From the NCBI RefSeq assembly GCF_001046635.1, contig NZ_KQ130452.1, positions 1,228,668 through 1,292,667 of the forward strand: DNA of 64,000 nt, given 5' to 3'. Each line of letters starts with the position of its first letter. Positions within the stretch are counted from its first letter, which is position 1. Made by a program: the position numbers and the translations under genes. The notes under the pieces were generated by a model, which was given only the letters and a program-made list of their open reading frames with translations, made no database searches and was not told where the DNA came from. Origin of the DNA: Novosphingobium barchaimii LL02. GTDB taxonomy: Bacteria; Pseudomonadota; Alphaproteobacteria; Sphingomonadales; Sphingomonadaceae. Below are positions 44,668 to 53,242 of this stretch, one piece after another.

Positions 44668-45804
44668 ATGGTAGAGATTGGCGATCTGGAACGGGAAAAG
44701 CAACTCCGAAAGGCACCCGCAGATCTACCAGCCAGCCTCAGCAATGTCGTGGAATACCGGAAATCTGGGCTCAGCCTGAACCACGTCGTCGGGTGCCCAC
44801 TCGATTGCGGCTACTGCGTGCGCCACCTGTTCGACAACTTCGAGATGAAGCGCCCCCACCTTGTAATGAGCGATGAACAGGCCGTGGCCGCGTTGATTGC
44901 GAATTGGGCATTTGTCCCCCACGTCACCCCCGTCCAGATCTTCAATCGGGCAACCGATCCGTTTCTGCCTCTCGTGAAGCAGCATATGCTACACTCCCTT
45001 GAACTGCTTGATGGACATGGGCTCCGAAACCACGTTCTGGTCATTACCCGCTGGAAGGTCGCGCCAGAGGATGTCGAGCGCCTCGAGCGCCTGCGGCATC
45101 TCAAGGTCACGGTCTTGGTGACATGGTCTGGCATCACGGACCCCCGTCTCGAACCGGTTGACAGCGTGATCGCGGAAAGGTCGCTCGAAGTGCTGGCGCA
45201 GCACGCCCGCCGGACAAAGAGGATTCTCTACTGGCGTCCAATCATAGCTGGCGTGAACGACACCGACGAGTGCATCGACAGCGCCAGTGCACTCTCGCAC
45301 TTCGCGGACGCCACCGTCTTCACCGGCCTGTTCCATCGCGACCAGATCCGCGAACACTTCCGCTCGGCAGGCGTCGAGGATCTCTATCAGGACGTGCCGA
45401 GGCGCAAGATTCTCCCGCGCGAGGTCGAGCAGCGCATCCTGAACCGCTATTGCGGCACGCCGATTTTCCGCAAGACCTCTTGTGGTATCGCCTACGCCTA
45501 CGGCGAAGCCGATTACAACGGTCATTACGGCATTCGGGAGATATGCGACATCTGCCCGTCGAACCAGATCGAGCTCTGCGCAGCGGGGCATAGTACGCCG
45601 TCGCCGAACCGGCTGTCATCGCTCGCCCAGAGAGTCGGTTTGGATCCTGCGGGTATTGAAATCGCTGCAGAAAAGGTGATTGTTGAGGACAGCTGCGAAC
45701 AGCAGCGCTACTTCATTCAGCATTCACTGGGCTTCCAGGTGCATGATCGTGCTGAGCCGCATCTGCCGGAACGCCACGGCCGCGCCGAGGAGGGCTGGAA
45801 TTGA
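44668..45804 (+). CDS. Radical SAM protein, SPL-like
   Basis: The 378-residue product has a radical SAM motif CPLDCGYC (Cys43, 47, 50) followed by RHLFDNFEMKRP, and a barrel with ITRWKVAPEDVERLERLR and LYWRPIIAGVNDTD. A second cysteine cluster (REICDICPSNQIELC, about residues 290-304) suggests another metal site. The overall form resembles the spore photoproduct lyase/elongator-like branch, which act on nucleic acids, but the substrate is unknown. AGGAAGCGG precedes the ATG. It leads a four-gene operon with stop/start overlaps, whose next member is an exonuclease. Confidence 0.82.
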   Translation: MVEIGDLEREKQLRKAPADLPASLSNVVEYRKSGLSLNHVVGCPLDCGYCVRHLFDNFEMKRPHLVMSDEQAVAALIANWAFVPHVTPVQIFNRATDPFLPLVKQHMLHSLELLDGHGLRNHVLVITRWKVAPEDVERLERLRHLKVTVLVTWSGITDPRLEPVDSVIAERSLEVLAQHARRTKRILYWRPIIAGVNDTDECIDSASALSHFADATVFTGLFHRDQIREHFRSAGVEDLYQDVPRRKILPREVEQRILNRYCGTPIFRKTSCGIAYAYGEADYNGHYGIREICDICPSNQIELCAAGHSTPSPNRLSSLAQRVGLDPAGIEIAAEKVIVEDSCEQQRYFIQHSLGFQVHDRAEPHLPERHGRAEEGWN

Positions 45805-46382
45805 GCGAGATAATGTGGGCCATCGACGTCGAGGGCAGCGGAAAGTCGCCCCCCGAGATCGTGGAACTGGCAATCGCCGAGATGGACGGGCTGTCTCTGA
45901 CCGGGCGCAGTAAGCATTGGCGGTTCAGGCCGAAGAACGGAATCTCCCCGATAGCGGCTCGCATTCACGGGATTTGGGATGAGGACGTGGTCGACGCGCC
46001 CGATCTCGAGGATGTGGTCGATGACGTGCTGCTATGGCTCGAGGACAAGGCCATCGTTGGCCATAACGTCAAGGTAGAGTTGGACATCCTCAGCCCGGCG
46101 CTTGAAGGGTGGGAGCCCGCAGCGGCCTATGACACGTTGAAGATCGCGCGGCGCCTCCTTTCCGCCGAGGACAAGCATGGGCTGGGGTACCTCGGATCCA
46201 AGCTGGACCTGAGCCCTCGGGCTGAGAAGATTACCGGCGGGAAGGCGCACTCGGCTCCCTTCGATGCGGTGTTGTCAGCTCTCCTTCTGGACCACATGCT
46301 GCGTGATCGCACAGAGGAAGACCAACGCGCGATCCTGGCAGATGCGGACATTCTCGGCGGCGCACAAGGCTTGCTCCTGTGA
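45801..46382 (+). CDS. DEDDh-family 3'-5' exonuclease
   Basis: The 193-residue product has the five DnaQ-like active-site residues: Asp9 and Glu11 in AIDVEGSG, Asp95 in GHNVKVELDI, and His150 with Asp155 in HSAPFDAVLSALL. It is a single-domain exonuclease that would trim single-stranded DNA or RNA 3' ends. The start is a TTG overlapping the radical SAM stop (TTGA) behind a strong GAGGAGGG site. Its coupling to a radical SAM enzyme suggests that the two act on the same nucleic acid. Confidence 0.85.
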   Translation: MSEIMWAIDVEGSGKSPPEIVELAIAEMDGLSLTGRSKHWRFRPKNGISPIAARIHGIWDEDVVDAPDLEDVVDDVLLWLEDKAIVGHNVKVELDILSPALEGWEPAAAYDTLKIARRLLSAEDKHGLGYLGSKLDLSPRAEKITGGKAHSAPFDAVLSALLLDHMLRDRTEEDQRAILADADILGGAQGLLL

Positions 46383-46966
46383 GGCGATCACCATTCCGGA
46401 TTGCGGTCGCAGGAACCCACTCCACCGGCAAGACCACCTTCCTCACAAGGCTGAAGGCGGTGTTCGAACAGCGCGGGCTTGCGGTGGCCTACGTCCACGA
46501 TAGCGCGGTCAACGCCCAGGATCGAGGCTTCCCAATCCTTGCGCACCATACCTTCGAAAGCACGGCCTGGCTGATGGCGAGGGCCATCGAGCTGGAAACC
46601 GAGGCAACCCTCTCGGCAGACGTCGTCCTCGTGGACCGTCCCGTCGCTGATGCTCTGGGATACCTTCAGGCGGCGCTCCTGCACACCTCCAGGTCGATCC
46701 CGCCCGCCCGCATACAGGCGTTGGAGCGGATATGCGAGGCCTGGGCGCCCGAATATGACCTCGCCTTTGTGACGGTCCTTGATCCATCCGTCGAGCTCGG
46801 TGAAGGCCGGGACGGGGACGCGCTTTTCCGGGCGAGGGCCGCCGAGGCGGTCACCCGCGTAGTCGACAGGGTCATGCCCGACCGCCACCTTCTTCGCCAT
46901 GGCGGCGCGGATGCAGCTCTGACGTTCGCCATTGCCGCTTTCGACGACCAAGACCGCGGCGCCTGA
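46379..46966 (+). CDS. P-loop NTPase, kinase-like (AAA_28 type)
   Basis: The 195-residue product starts with FRIAVAGTHSTGKTTFL, a Walker A motif at residues 12-20, and has Walker B VVLVDRPVAD at about 82-91. The layout (Walker A, HTFESTAWLMARAIELE, Walker B with Asp-Arg-Pro) resembles nucleoside or NadR-type kinases of the AAA_28 group. It might phosphorylate a nucleoside or modified base. GTG start overlaps the exonuclease stop (GTGA), so translation is coupled. No substrate is evident from the sequence. Confidence 0.8.
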   Translation: MRRSPFRIAVAGTHSTGKTTFLTRLKAVFEQRGLAVAYVHDSAVNAQDRGFPILAHHTFESTAWLMARAIELETEATLSADVVLVDRPVADALGYLQAALLHTSRSIPPARIQALERICEAWAPEYDLAFVTVLDPSVELGEGRDGDALFRARAAEAVTRVVDRVMPDRHLLRHGGADAALTFAIAAFDDQDRGA

Positions 46967-46968
46967 AG

Positions 46969-47913
46969 TTGGCCCTCGATCAGAATGATCCCGTAAGGAT
47001 CGCCGAAGACCGGGCGATTACCCTGGCAGGAGAGCGCCGCATCGGGCTGGGCTGCATGGCACTGACCGGGATTTATGGCGCCGTTAGCCGTGAGCAAGCC
47101 GTCGCGACGCTCGCCGCAGCCCTAGATAATGGCGTGACGCTTTTCGACACGGCCCCGCTGTATGGCAATGGCGCAAACGAAACGTTGCTGGGCGATGTGC
47201 TGTGCGACCTCCCCAATGCAGCCATTGTCACCAAGTTTGGTCTCTATGCCGATGCTGGGGGCAAGCTATACCGCGACAGTCGGCCCGAAACGATCAAAAA
47301 GTCCGTCGAGGCCTCGCTCACGCGCTTGAGGCGTGATCGCATCGACTTGCTGCTCCAGCACCGCGCCGATCCCGAAACGTCGGACGACGACGTTCAGGCC
47401 TGCATCGAGGATCTGATCTCCGCGGGCAAAGTGGGCGAGTTCGGGATCGCCGGCGTTTCTGCCGATCAAATTACACGGCGTCCGACGACACGCGCCTTCG
47501 GCGCTGTTCAGAACGAGCTTTCCCTGGTGACCGGCCAGAAGATTGAGGAAGTCGCTGCCGCTATGGCGCGGGGAGCTTGTTTCATGGCCTTCTCCCCACT
47601 GGGGCGGGGCGTTTTGACAGGCTCAAAGTCGGGACAGCCAGATGATCTCAGGACATCAATGGCTGCTTTCGCTCAGTGCTCCACGAGCGAACGCCCCCAT
47701 GATGGTGGTTCTGGTGCCGATATGGGAGCAGAGGTGGAGGCTTCCGTGCGCCGGTCGCTGGCTTGGGTTCTTGCTCAGGGGGCCAATGTCGTTGCGATTC
47801 CTGGCTGTCGATCCCCGGGCCACGTCTCCGTGATTTTTGATGATGGCGATCGCTTTGCCAGCTCTTGCGGCCCTATGATCCGAGGCAAGATCGCCCGGAA
47901 CGCTTCGGACTGA
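46969..47913 (+). CDS. Aldo-keto reductase
   Basis: The 314-residue product has the AKR catalytic tetrad: Asp60 and Tyr65 in TLFDTAPLYGNG, Lys89 in IVTKFG, and His131 in LLLQHRAD. IRIGLGCMALTGIYG-type N-terminal and FMAFSPLGRGVLTG segments match the YakC/YajO branch, which reduces carbonyls with NADPH. The C-terminal 60 residues are less regular than in relatives, and the expected NADPH-binding part is recognisable only in WVLAQGANVVAIPGCR. The TTG start lies 2 bases after the NTPase stop. Its presence in a nucleic-acid operon is unusual. Confidence 0.85.
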   Translation: MALDQNDPVRIAEDRAITLAGERRIGLGCMALTGIYGAVSREQAVATLAAALDNGVTLFDTAPLYGNGANETLLGDVLCDLPNAAIVTKFGLYADAGGKLYRDSRPETIKKSVEASLTRLRRDRIDLLLQHRADPETSDDDVQACIEDLISAGKVGEFGIAGVSADQITRRPTTRAFGAVQNELSLVTGQKIEEVAAAMARGACFMAFSPLGRGVLTGSKSGQPDDLRTSMAAFAQCSTSERPHDGGSGADMGAEVEASVRRSLAWVLAQGANVVAIPGCRSPGHVSVIFDDGDRFASSCGPMIRGKIARNASD

Positions 47914-48080
47914 AGGTACTGGCATGCTTTGGACGGTAGTGGCTTCGATCGTGGTCTGGCTCTGCAGAACTAGCGATGCTGCTACATCGTCGGGGACCTT
48001 TGCCTTAGGAAGCGTCAGGCGTCGACCTCTTCTGAAAGTAGGCTTTCGGCTCGGGTGGAGGTCTCAATCGGCTCGCAATG

Positions 48081-49361
48081 TCAGGCCGCGCGTCGGCCAA
48101 GGAGAGAGAACAACGTCGGGCTTTCCACCAATTCGATTCGATCGTCCCAACCCATCTGCATCGCGGAACGGCGAACGGCGCCGTCCGGGGTGATGATCCG
48201 AATATCCTTGGCTTCCCGCAACGTGGCGAGGGATGCGTCGACGATGCTGCTGATGACGGGCGTGTCGTTGCAATTGGCGAGGAACAGCTGCTTCTTGGTC
48301 AGCGGGGCCTCCCCGGCAGCCACGCGCGCATGCAGCATCTTCGCAAGCTGATCGACGACCGCCGCCTCGGACCGCGTGCGGGCATTGTCGTTAAACCCGA
48401 ACTCCAGCATGTCCTCTCGCACGTCCACGCCCGGCATGAACCCGAGCGAATTGAAGCCGGCACGCCCGAAATGCTCGAACGTGTTCTCATGCTGCCAGTG
48501 AATCTTGCCCATCTCCTCTCGGGCCTGGTGGTGACGTGAAAGGTGAAGCAGCCAATAATCGCGGTTCGATCCGCCCTCGGGATGGATGAAGAACGGGGTG
48601 TAGTAGGTTGCGCCCGTATTCTGCTGAATGTGCTCGTACAGCGTGTTCTGGATCAGCCGCTTCCAGCCGCGCTGCTCCTTCATCTGCAGCATGTCTTGTA
48701 CGTCTTCGCGGCGCAGGTCGATTGCGCTCAGCCCCGGCGTATCGATCATCTTGTCGGTTAGCAGGTTGACCAGATGGTCCACCATGAACGTCAGGACGAC
48801 TTCTGGATTTTGGAGCGACGCCATTATCTGGCGTATGGTGGCGAAGGTGACCGCGCTCCAGCCGTACTGGTCCAAGAAAAACAGGGACCGATGGGCGCGC
48901 CCCTTGGCCTGGATCCTTCGGATGATCTCGTCGCTGACGTCCTCGAACTTGGACGTGTAGATATGGATGTCCTTGCCGATCCGAGATTCATATCCGCGCT
49001 GGCGCAGGACCTCCCGCAGGAAGTCCACGTGCTTGGGGTTGGCATCGACGAAGACGAATTCGGCGTCGATCTCGAGGCCGCGGGCCCGGGCGGCGTCCAG
49101 TTCGGCCTGGGCTCTTTCCACGGAAGCGAGCATGCGCAGCGGCGATCCATCGACCTCGTTGGCGCCCATGGCGTACATCCCGCCCCCGCAGAATCCATCG
49201 ACGAGGGTCAGCTTGAGCTTGCGGGTCAGATGACTCTTCGTCAGCGTCCGAATGTACGCGGTGATATACGCGTCGAAAATCTGATGTTTCGCGAAGCTAT
49301 GCAGCCCCAATTCTGGCAATGGTTCGCCGATGTTCCAGTCGTAATGCCGCTTCTTCGCCAT
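48081..49361 (-). CDS. Three-Cys-motif partner protein TcmP (first copy)
   Basis: The 426-residue product begins MAKKRHYDWNIGEPLPELGL and HSFAKHQIFDAYITAYIRTL, the usual TcmP start, then has the Rossmann loop LTLVDGFCGGGMY (residues about 52-63), the acidic FVFVDANPKHVDFL and LFFLDQYGWSAV. These match the SAM-binding and catalytic strands of methyltransferase-like folds, so it may be a SAM-dependent enzyme. TcmP genes are known to be near Gp37/Gp68 proteins. It is divergent from the Gp37/Gp68 gene and convergent with the aldo-keto reductase. The start is supported by AGGGGTGG. Confidence 0.83.
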   Translation of the reverse strand: MAKKRHYDWNIGEPLPELGLHSFAKHQIFDAYITAYIRTLTKSHLTRKLKLTLVDGFCGGGMYAMGANEVDGSPLRMLASVERAQAELDAARARGLEIDAEFVFVDANPKHVDFLREVLRQRGYESRIGKDIHIYTSKFEDVSDEIIRRIQAKGRAHRSLFFLDQYGWSAVTFATIRQIMASLQNPEVVLTFMVDHLVNLLTDKMIDTPGLSAIDLRREDVQDMLQMKEQRGWKRLIQNTLYEHIQQNTGATYYTPFFIHPEGGSNRDYWLLHLSRHHQAREEMGKIHWQHENTFEHFGRAGFNSLGFMPGVDVREDMLEFGFNDNARTRSEAAVVDQLAKMLHARVAAGEAPLTKKQLFLANCNDTPVISSIVDASLATLREAKDIRIITPDGAVRRSAMQMGWDDRIELVESPTLFSLLGRRAA

Positions 49362-49536
49362 GCGCCACCCCTGTCGGCACTTGTGCCCGACGAGCAATAT
49401 GTCTGGCATTGCAGGCGCTTGTCTAGCATTCTGTCGTTGACATCGACTGTAGCAATGGTCGAACGGCCACGCTTCTTTCGTTGCAACGCGACTCCGCCTG
49501 TGGCAGATTCACGTTTCGTTCCTGGGGGCGCATGAA
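49362..49536. promoter_or_regulatory. Divergent promoter region between TcmP1 and Gp37/68 genes
   Basis: These 175 bases separate two divergently read genes and must contain both promoters. Short inverted segments are present but no known operator was recognised. The gene pair on each side belongs to the same three-Cys-motif system, so shared regulation is likely. Confidence 0.45.
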
Positions 49537-50280
49537 ATGGCTGACGGCAGTGCAATCGAATGGACGGATGCGACGTGGAACCCGGTGACGGGCTGCACGA
49601 AGATCACGGCCGGTTGCGACAACTGCTATGCAGAACGCTTTTCGGAACGCTGGCGCGGCATCCCTGGCCACCCTTTCGAGCATGGTTTCGATCTGACTCT
49701 GCGACCTGAGCGCCTCGCTCAGCCACTAGCATGGAAGCGACCACGGATGATCTTCGTGAACTCCATGTCGGACCTGTTCCACAAGAAGGTTCCCGGCACG
49801 TTCATCGATCAGGTCTTCGACACGATGGAGCAGGCCGACTGGCATGTCTTCCAGGTGCTGACCAAGCGCAGTTCGCTCATGCGCGACTATCTCAACCGCC
49901 GCTATCGCGACCGGACGCCGCCCGCCCACATCTGGCTGGGCGTGTCTGTCGAGGACGCGAACTCCAGCGCGCGCATCGAGCACCTGCGCCAGGCACCCGC
50001 CGGCGTACGGTTCCTATCGGTCGAGCCGCTTATCGGCGCCGTAGGACAAGTCGATCTGACCGGCATCCACTGGGTGATCGCGGGCGGCGAAAGCGGACCT
50101 GGCGCCCGTCCCATGGCGATCGAATGGGCACGGGAGATTCGTGATCAGTGCGCCGCGCAGAACGTCGCCTTCTTCTTCAAGCAGTGGGGTGGCATCAGAC
50201 CGAAGTCCGGTGGCCGCGAGCTGGATGGACGGGAATGGAACGAGCTTCCGGCCTCCCTGCCATCAAGAGCAGCGGCCTGA
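49537..50280 (+). CDS. Phage Gp37/Gp68-family (DUF5131) three-Cys-motif protein
   Basis: The 247-residue product has the three cysteines Cys20, Cys27 and Cys30 in TGCTKITAGCDNCYAERF, followed by FEHGFDLTLRPERLAQPLAW, IFVNSMSDLFHKKVP and WHVFQVLTKRSSLM, the family signature seen in phage and bacterial Gp37/Gp68 proteins. SVEPLIGAVG and FFFKQWGG end the domain. The cysteine spacing (C-x6-C-x2-C) resembles an iron-sulfur site of radical SAM/SPL-like proteins, but activity is unproven. The TcmP2 gene overlaps its last 46 bases. Confidence 0.88.
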   Translation: MADGSAIEWTDATWNPVTGCTKITAGCDNCYAERFSERWRGIPGHPFEHGFDLTLRPERLAQPLAWKRPRMIFVNSMSDLFHKKVPGTFIDQVFDTMEQADWHVFQVLTKRSSLMRDYLNRRYRDRTPPAHIWLGVSVEDANSSARIEHLRQAPAGVRFLSVEPLIGAVGQVDLTGIHWVIAGGESGPGARPMAIEWAREIRDQCAAQNVAFFFKQWGGIRPKSGGRELDGREWNELPASLPSRAAA

Positions 50281-51494
50281 GCGTGGCGCTGGCGCCAGAG
50301 CATTACACCGGGCGGGAGCAGGCGCTGGTCAAACACCATTTCCTGAAGCACTACCTTGAACGCCTGATCCACAAGATCGCCAGCAAGTATGGCGAGGTAG
50401 TCTACGTCGATGGATTTTCCGGCCCATGGAAGAACCAGTCGGAGCAGTTCGAGGATACATCGTTCGGCATTGCCCTGCAGGCTTTGACTGACGCCAAGCG
50501 CTCATGGGCAGGAATAGCCCACAACCCGCGCCAGGTTAAGATGACCGCCCACCTGGTGGAGAAAAGCCCCCACGCCTATGCCCGGCTCGCTGAATTGCAG
50601 GCGATGTTCCCAGAAGTGGAAATCCACACCCACAAGGGTGACTTCACCGAGATTGCGCCGGCTATTGCCCGATGCATCCCGAGCCAGGCATTTTCCTTCA
50701 TTTTGATCGACCCCAAGGGCTTTTCGCTCGATTTGCAGGCGCTGAAGCCCCTAATCGGAAGGCCACGATGCGAAGTCGTCTTTAATTTCATGTTCGACTT
50801 CGTGAACCGGTTCGCGCTTTTCGAAGACGACAAGGTGGCGCCAGTCCTCGACAAGCTGATCCCTACCGAGGATTGGCGCAATCAATTGCGCGCCTTGGAA
50901 CAGAATCCTGCCGCTACCCCGGAAATGCGCAAACGTGCGATCGTGGAGGCATTCGAATGCGCAGTATCCAAGGTCGCAGGATACAAATATGTTGCCGACG
51001 TCGATGTGAAACGGCCGGATCGCGATCGCACCCTCTACTTTCTTGTCTATGGAACGCGGCAGCCGCCGGGCATCGAGGTATTCCGGGACTGCCAGATCAA
51101 GTCGCTGGGAGTACAGGCCGACATCATCGGCCGAAAGAAAGTCGAGAAGCTGGCTGAAAAGTCGAGCCAGCTCGAACTGCTCGGATCCATGCAGGAAATG
51201 GCACCGGACCCTAACGCAGTGTTTCTCATCGACGAGATGGAGAAGGCGCGACACCTACTGTTGGACATTGTCCCCACATCCGGCACCGGTAGGGCATGGG
51301 GTGACATATGGACCCATGTGCTGGCGAACCACGTCATCCGCCTGACCGAGCTGAATAGGATCGCCAACGATTTGCGAAAGAGCGGTCACCTTCTCTTTCC
51401 TTCATGGCCACCAAGCCCAAAAAGGGTGCCGAAAGACGAATTTCCTGTGCTTCTCGGGACGGTAACTCCATCGGTAAGCGAGCCGGTGCCTTGA
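50235..51494 (+). CDS. Three-Cys-motif partner protein TcmP (second copy)
   Basis: The 419-residue product has the TcmP core: HFLKHYLERLIHKIASKYGE, VVYVDGFSGPWKNQ (SAM-type loop, residues about 56-68), and FSFILIDPKGFSLDLQ, equivalent to a methyltransferase motif IV. FNFMFDFVNRF and RTLYFLVYGTRQPPGIEVF follow. The two TcmP copies are distant in sequence, so they are probably not a recent duplication. The ATG at 50235 lies within the Gp37/68 gene; a GTG at 50282 would begin just after that stop. Tight overlap supports joint expression. Confidence 0.82.
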   Translation: MERASGLPAIKSSGLSVALAPEHYTGREQALVKHHFLKHYLERLIHKIASKYGEVVYVDGFSGPWKNQSEQFEDTSFGIALQALTDAKRSWAGIAHNPRQVKMTAHLVEKSPHAYARLAELQAMFPEVEIHTHKGDFTEIAPAIARCIPSQAFSFILIDPKGFSLDLQALKPLIGRPRCEVVFNFMFDFVNRFALFEDDKVAPVLDKLIPTEDWRNQLRALEQNPAATPEMRKRAIVEAFECAVSKVAGYKYVADVDVKRPDRDRTLYFLVYGTRQPPGIEVFRDCQIKSLGVQADIIGRKKVEKLAEKSSQLELLGSMQEMAPDPNAVFLIDEMEKARHLLLDIVPTSGTGRAWGDIWTHVLANHVIRLTELNRIANDLRKSGHLLFPSWPPSPKRVPKDEFPVLLGTVTPSVSEPVP

Positions 51495-52840
51495 AACGGA
51501 AGAAGCGTCCTCCAGAGCAAAAGCCCCTGAGCCAGGCGGAAATCGAGCGACGGCGCAAGATCAATGCCGCGTTCCGTCATGCAGAGCAGACAGTTTCGCA
51601 GACGGGCGTCTACGAACCGGTCGTCTATCGTCCTTCGCCTCCTCCAGCTGCGGTTAAGTCGCGGTCCCCACGCAACGGCGGCAACGCGACGACCGCCCCA
51701 TCGCTAAACAACTCCGCGCTGGAAGACGCCCTTCGCGAGGTATTCCGTCTGCCAACCGCCACGCCTAGTTCCGCGATCGCGCGGCAACCAGCGAAGGCGC
51801 CGAAGACCCCGCCGAAGCAGAAAGGCAAGATGCCCGCCATAGCCAAGGAAGCGGGGACGACACCCCCATCCGCACGACGGACCGATCTGCCAGCTGGTTC
51901 GAAGGTCGATACAACCGACAAGCCCCAGATCGTCATCTCACGCCACAAAAAGCGCAGGACTCTAGGCCCGGAGGATTTCTACACTTCTGCGAAATTAAAG
52001 AAGGCTAAGCGCAGCGCGGAGGCAAATCGACAACAAGCCACCGATCAAGCCCCCGCAAAACCGAAGAAGAAATTGAAGGCCGAAAAAGCCGTAGCGAGAG
52101 ATGCTGCCCGAAAACAGTCCGCACTGCAGGCTTTGCTGGCCAAAGCCGAACGGCAGAAAGCCGCAAAGGACTCTGCCAGGAAAGGCAAGCAGTCGAACGA
52201 CGCCAGCCGAATTGCGTTCAATGCCCGCCTTCGTGAACAGCGGGACGCAGAGGCAAAAGTTGCCGCAGCGCCGTCGCCATTCGAAAAACTGCAGCGCGAC
52301 TGGAACGCCGCATTCACGATCCTGCTCCGATATGAAGATGAGAATCCCAACGCTCGGAATGTGGTCGAAGCCAAACAACGTCTGAACCTGATCGAAGCCG
52401 AATGGGATCGGCGCCGCAGCCTGAAACCTGGTGAGCCAGACTACTTCCCGTGGCCATCGACCGAAATCGGCGCGGCAGCAGCGGTGACCAAGTCGAGTGT
52501 GATCAACCTTTACGAAAGGGGCATGCTGGGGTGCCTCGGGTATCAGGTAGGCGCCAGCAGCCCCCTAACGGCAGTGCAGCGCGCGCGCCTGCTCGGACAA
52601 GTATTCGTGATGCGGCTGCCACCCTTGAACGATCTGGAATACATGGCATCTTGGGGCCAGCCGGTCACCGGACCACGCCTTCATAAAATCGCTGAATGCC
52701 TTGCGGCCTTCGTGAAAAATGCAAAACGCCGGAGCGGTGTTTCTTTCCATACAGCGATCGCCCATTGGGAGGCTGACCTAGTCCACATGCGCCGCCACTA
52801 CTACGATGGCCGCTTCGATTTCACCTGGCCACGAGCTTAA
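51404..52840 (+). CDS. Lysine-rich hypothetical protein, 478 aa
   Basis: The protein has a long N-terminal basic, low-complexity region (residues 1-270) very rich in Lys, Arg, Ala and Pro, including a likely helical stretch (AAFRHAEQTVSQ) and a coiled coil near 205-270, and a C-terminal folded domain from about 290 (PFEKLQRDWNAAFTILLRYE) to the end (HWEADLVHMRRHYYDGRF). The basic arm could bind nucleic acid. The ATG at 51404 overlaps TcmP2 by 91 bases; a TTG at 51491 overlaps the TcmP2 stop by only 4 bases and may be the true start. I do not recognise the C-terminal domain. Confidence 0.6.
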   Translation: MATKPKKGAERRISCASRDGNSIGKRAGALKRKKRPPEQKPLSQAEIERRRKINAAFRHAEQTVSQTGVYEPVVYRPSPPPAAVKSRSPRNGGNATTAPSLNNSALEDALREVFRLPTATPSSAIARQPAKAPKTPPKQKGKMPAIAKEAGTTPPSARRTDLPAGSKVDTTDKPQIVISRHKKRRTLGPEDFYTSAKLKKAKRSAEANRQQATDQAPAKPKKKLKAEKAVARDAARKQSALQALLAKAERQKAAKDSARKGKQSNDASRIAFNARLREQRDAEAKVAAAPSPFEKLQRDWNAAFTILLRYEDENPNARNVVEAKQRLNLIEAEWDRRRSLKPGEPDYFPWPSTEIGAAAAVTKSSVINLYERGMLGCLGYQVGASSPLTAVQRARLLGQVFVMRLPPLNDLEYMASWGQPVTGPRLHKIAECLAAFVKNAKRRSGVSFHTAIAHWEADLVHMRRHYYDGRFDFTWPRA

Positions 52841-53221
52841 AGAATAGTTCGAGAATGGCTAGAGATCTGCAGCTAAAAGTGTCGGTACAGTTGGCCATGC
52901 GGACGGCTCGTTTGGTCATTACGTCCGGAATCAGCGCTCCGGCGCTCAGGACCCGACAGTCAGGTTAGTCCCAACGTCGGACCGTCCTGCTGGCTCATGC
53001 CGAAATGAACGAAAGGCAATTTAGGCGGAGACGCCGCCCAAAAGGAGCCTGTCCGGATCGTCCCAGTAGTAGAAATAGTGTTGTCATGTTCCGCGCGGCT
53101 CGGATGGCTGGAAAGCGATAAAACCGGGTTGTCGATTGTGCCAACACGCTGTACCAAGTGGCTGTGCAGCCGCGGGCTGTATGCCAGTATTTTCAAAGCC
53201 TTGTAGGGCGTGAAAATTTGA

Positions 53222-53242
53222 CTGGGGCTCCTGCCGCCCCAG
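53222..53242 (+). repeat. Inverted repeat at attR
   Basis: CTGGGGC (53222-53228) pairs with GCCCCAG (53236-53242) around TCCTGCC. The right arm lies inside the attachment repeat. In the tRNA the right arm instead pairs in the acceptor stem. Confidence 0.55.
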
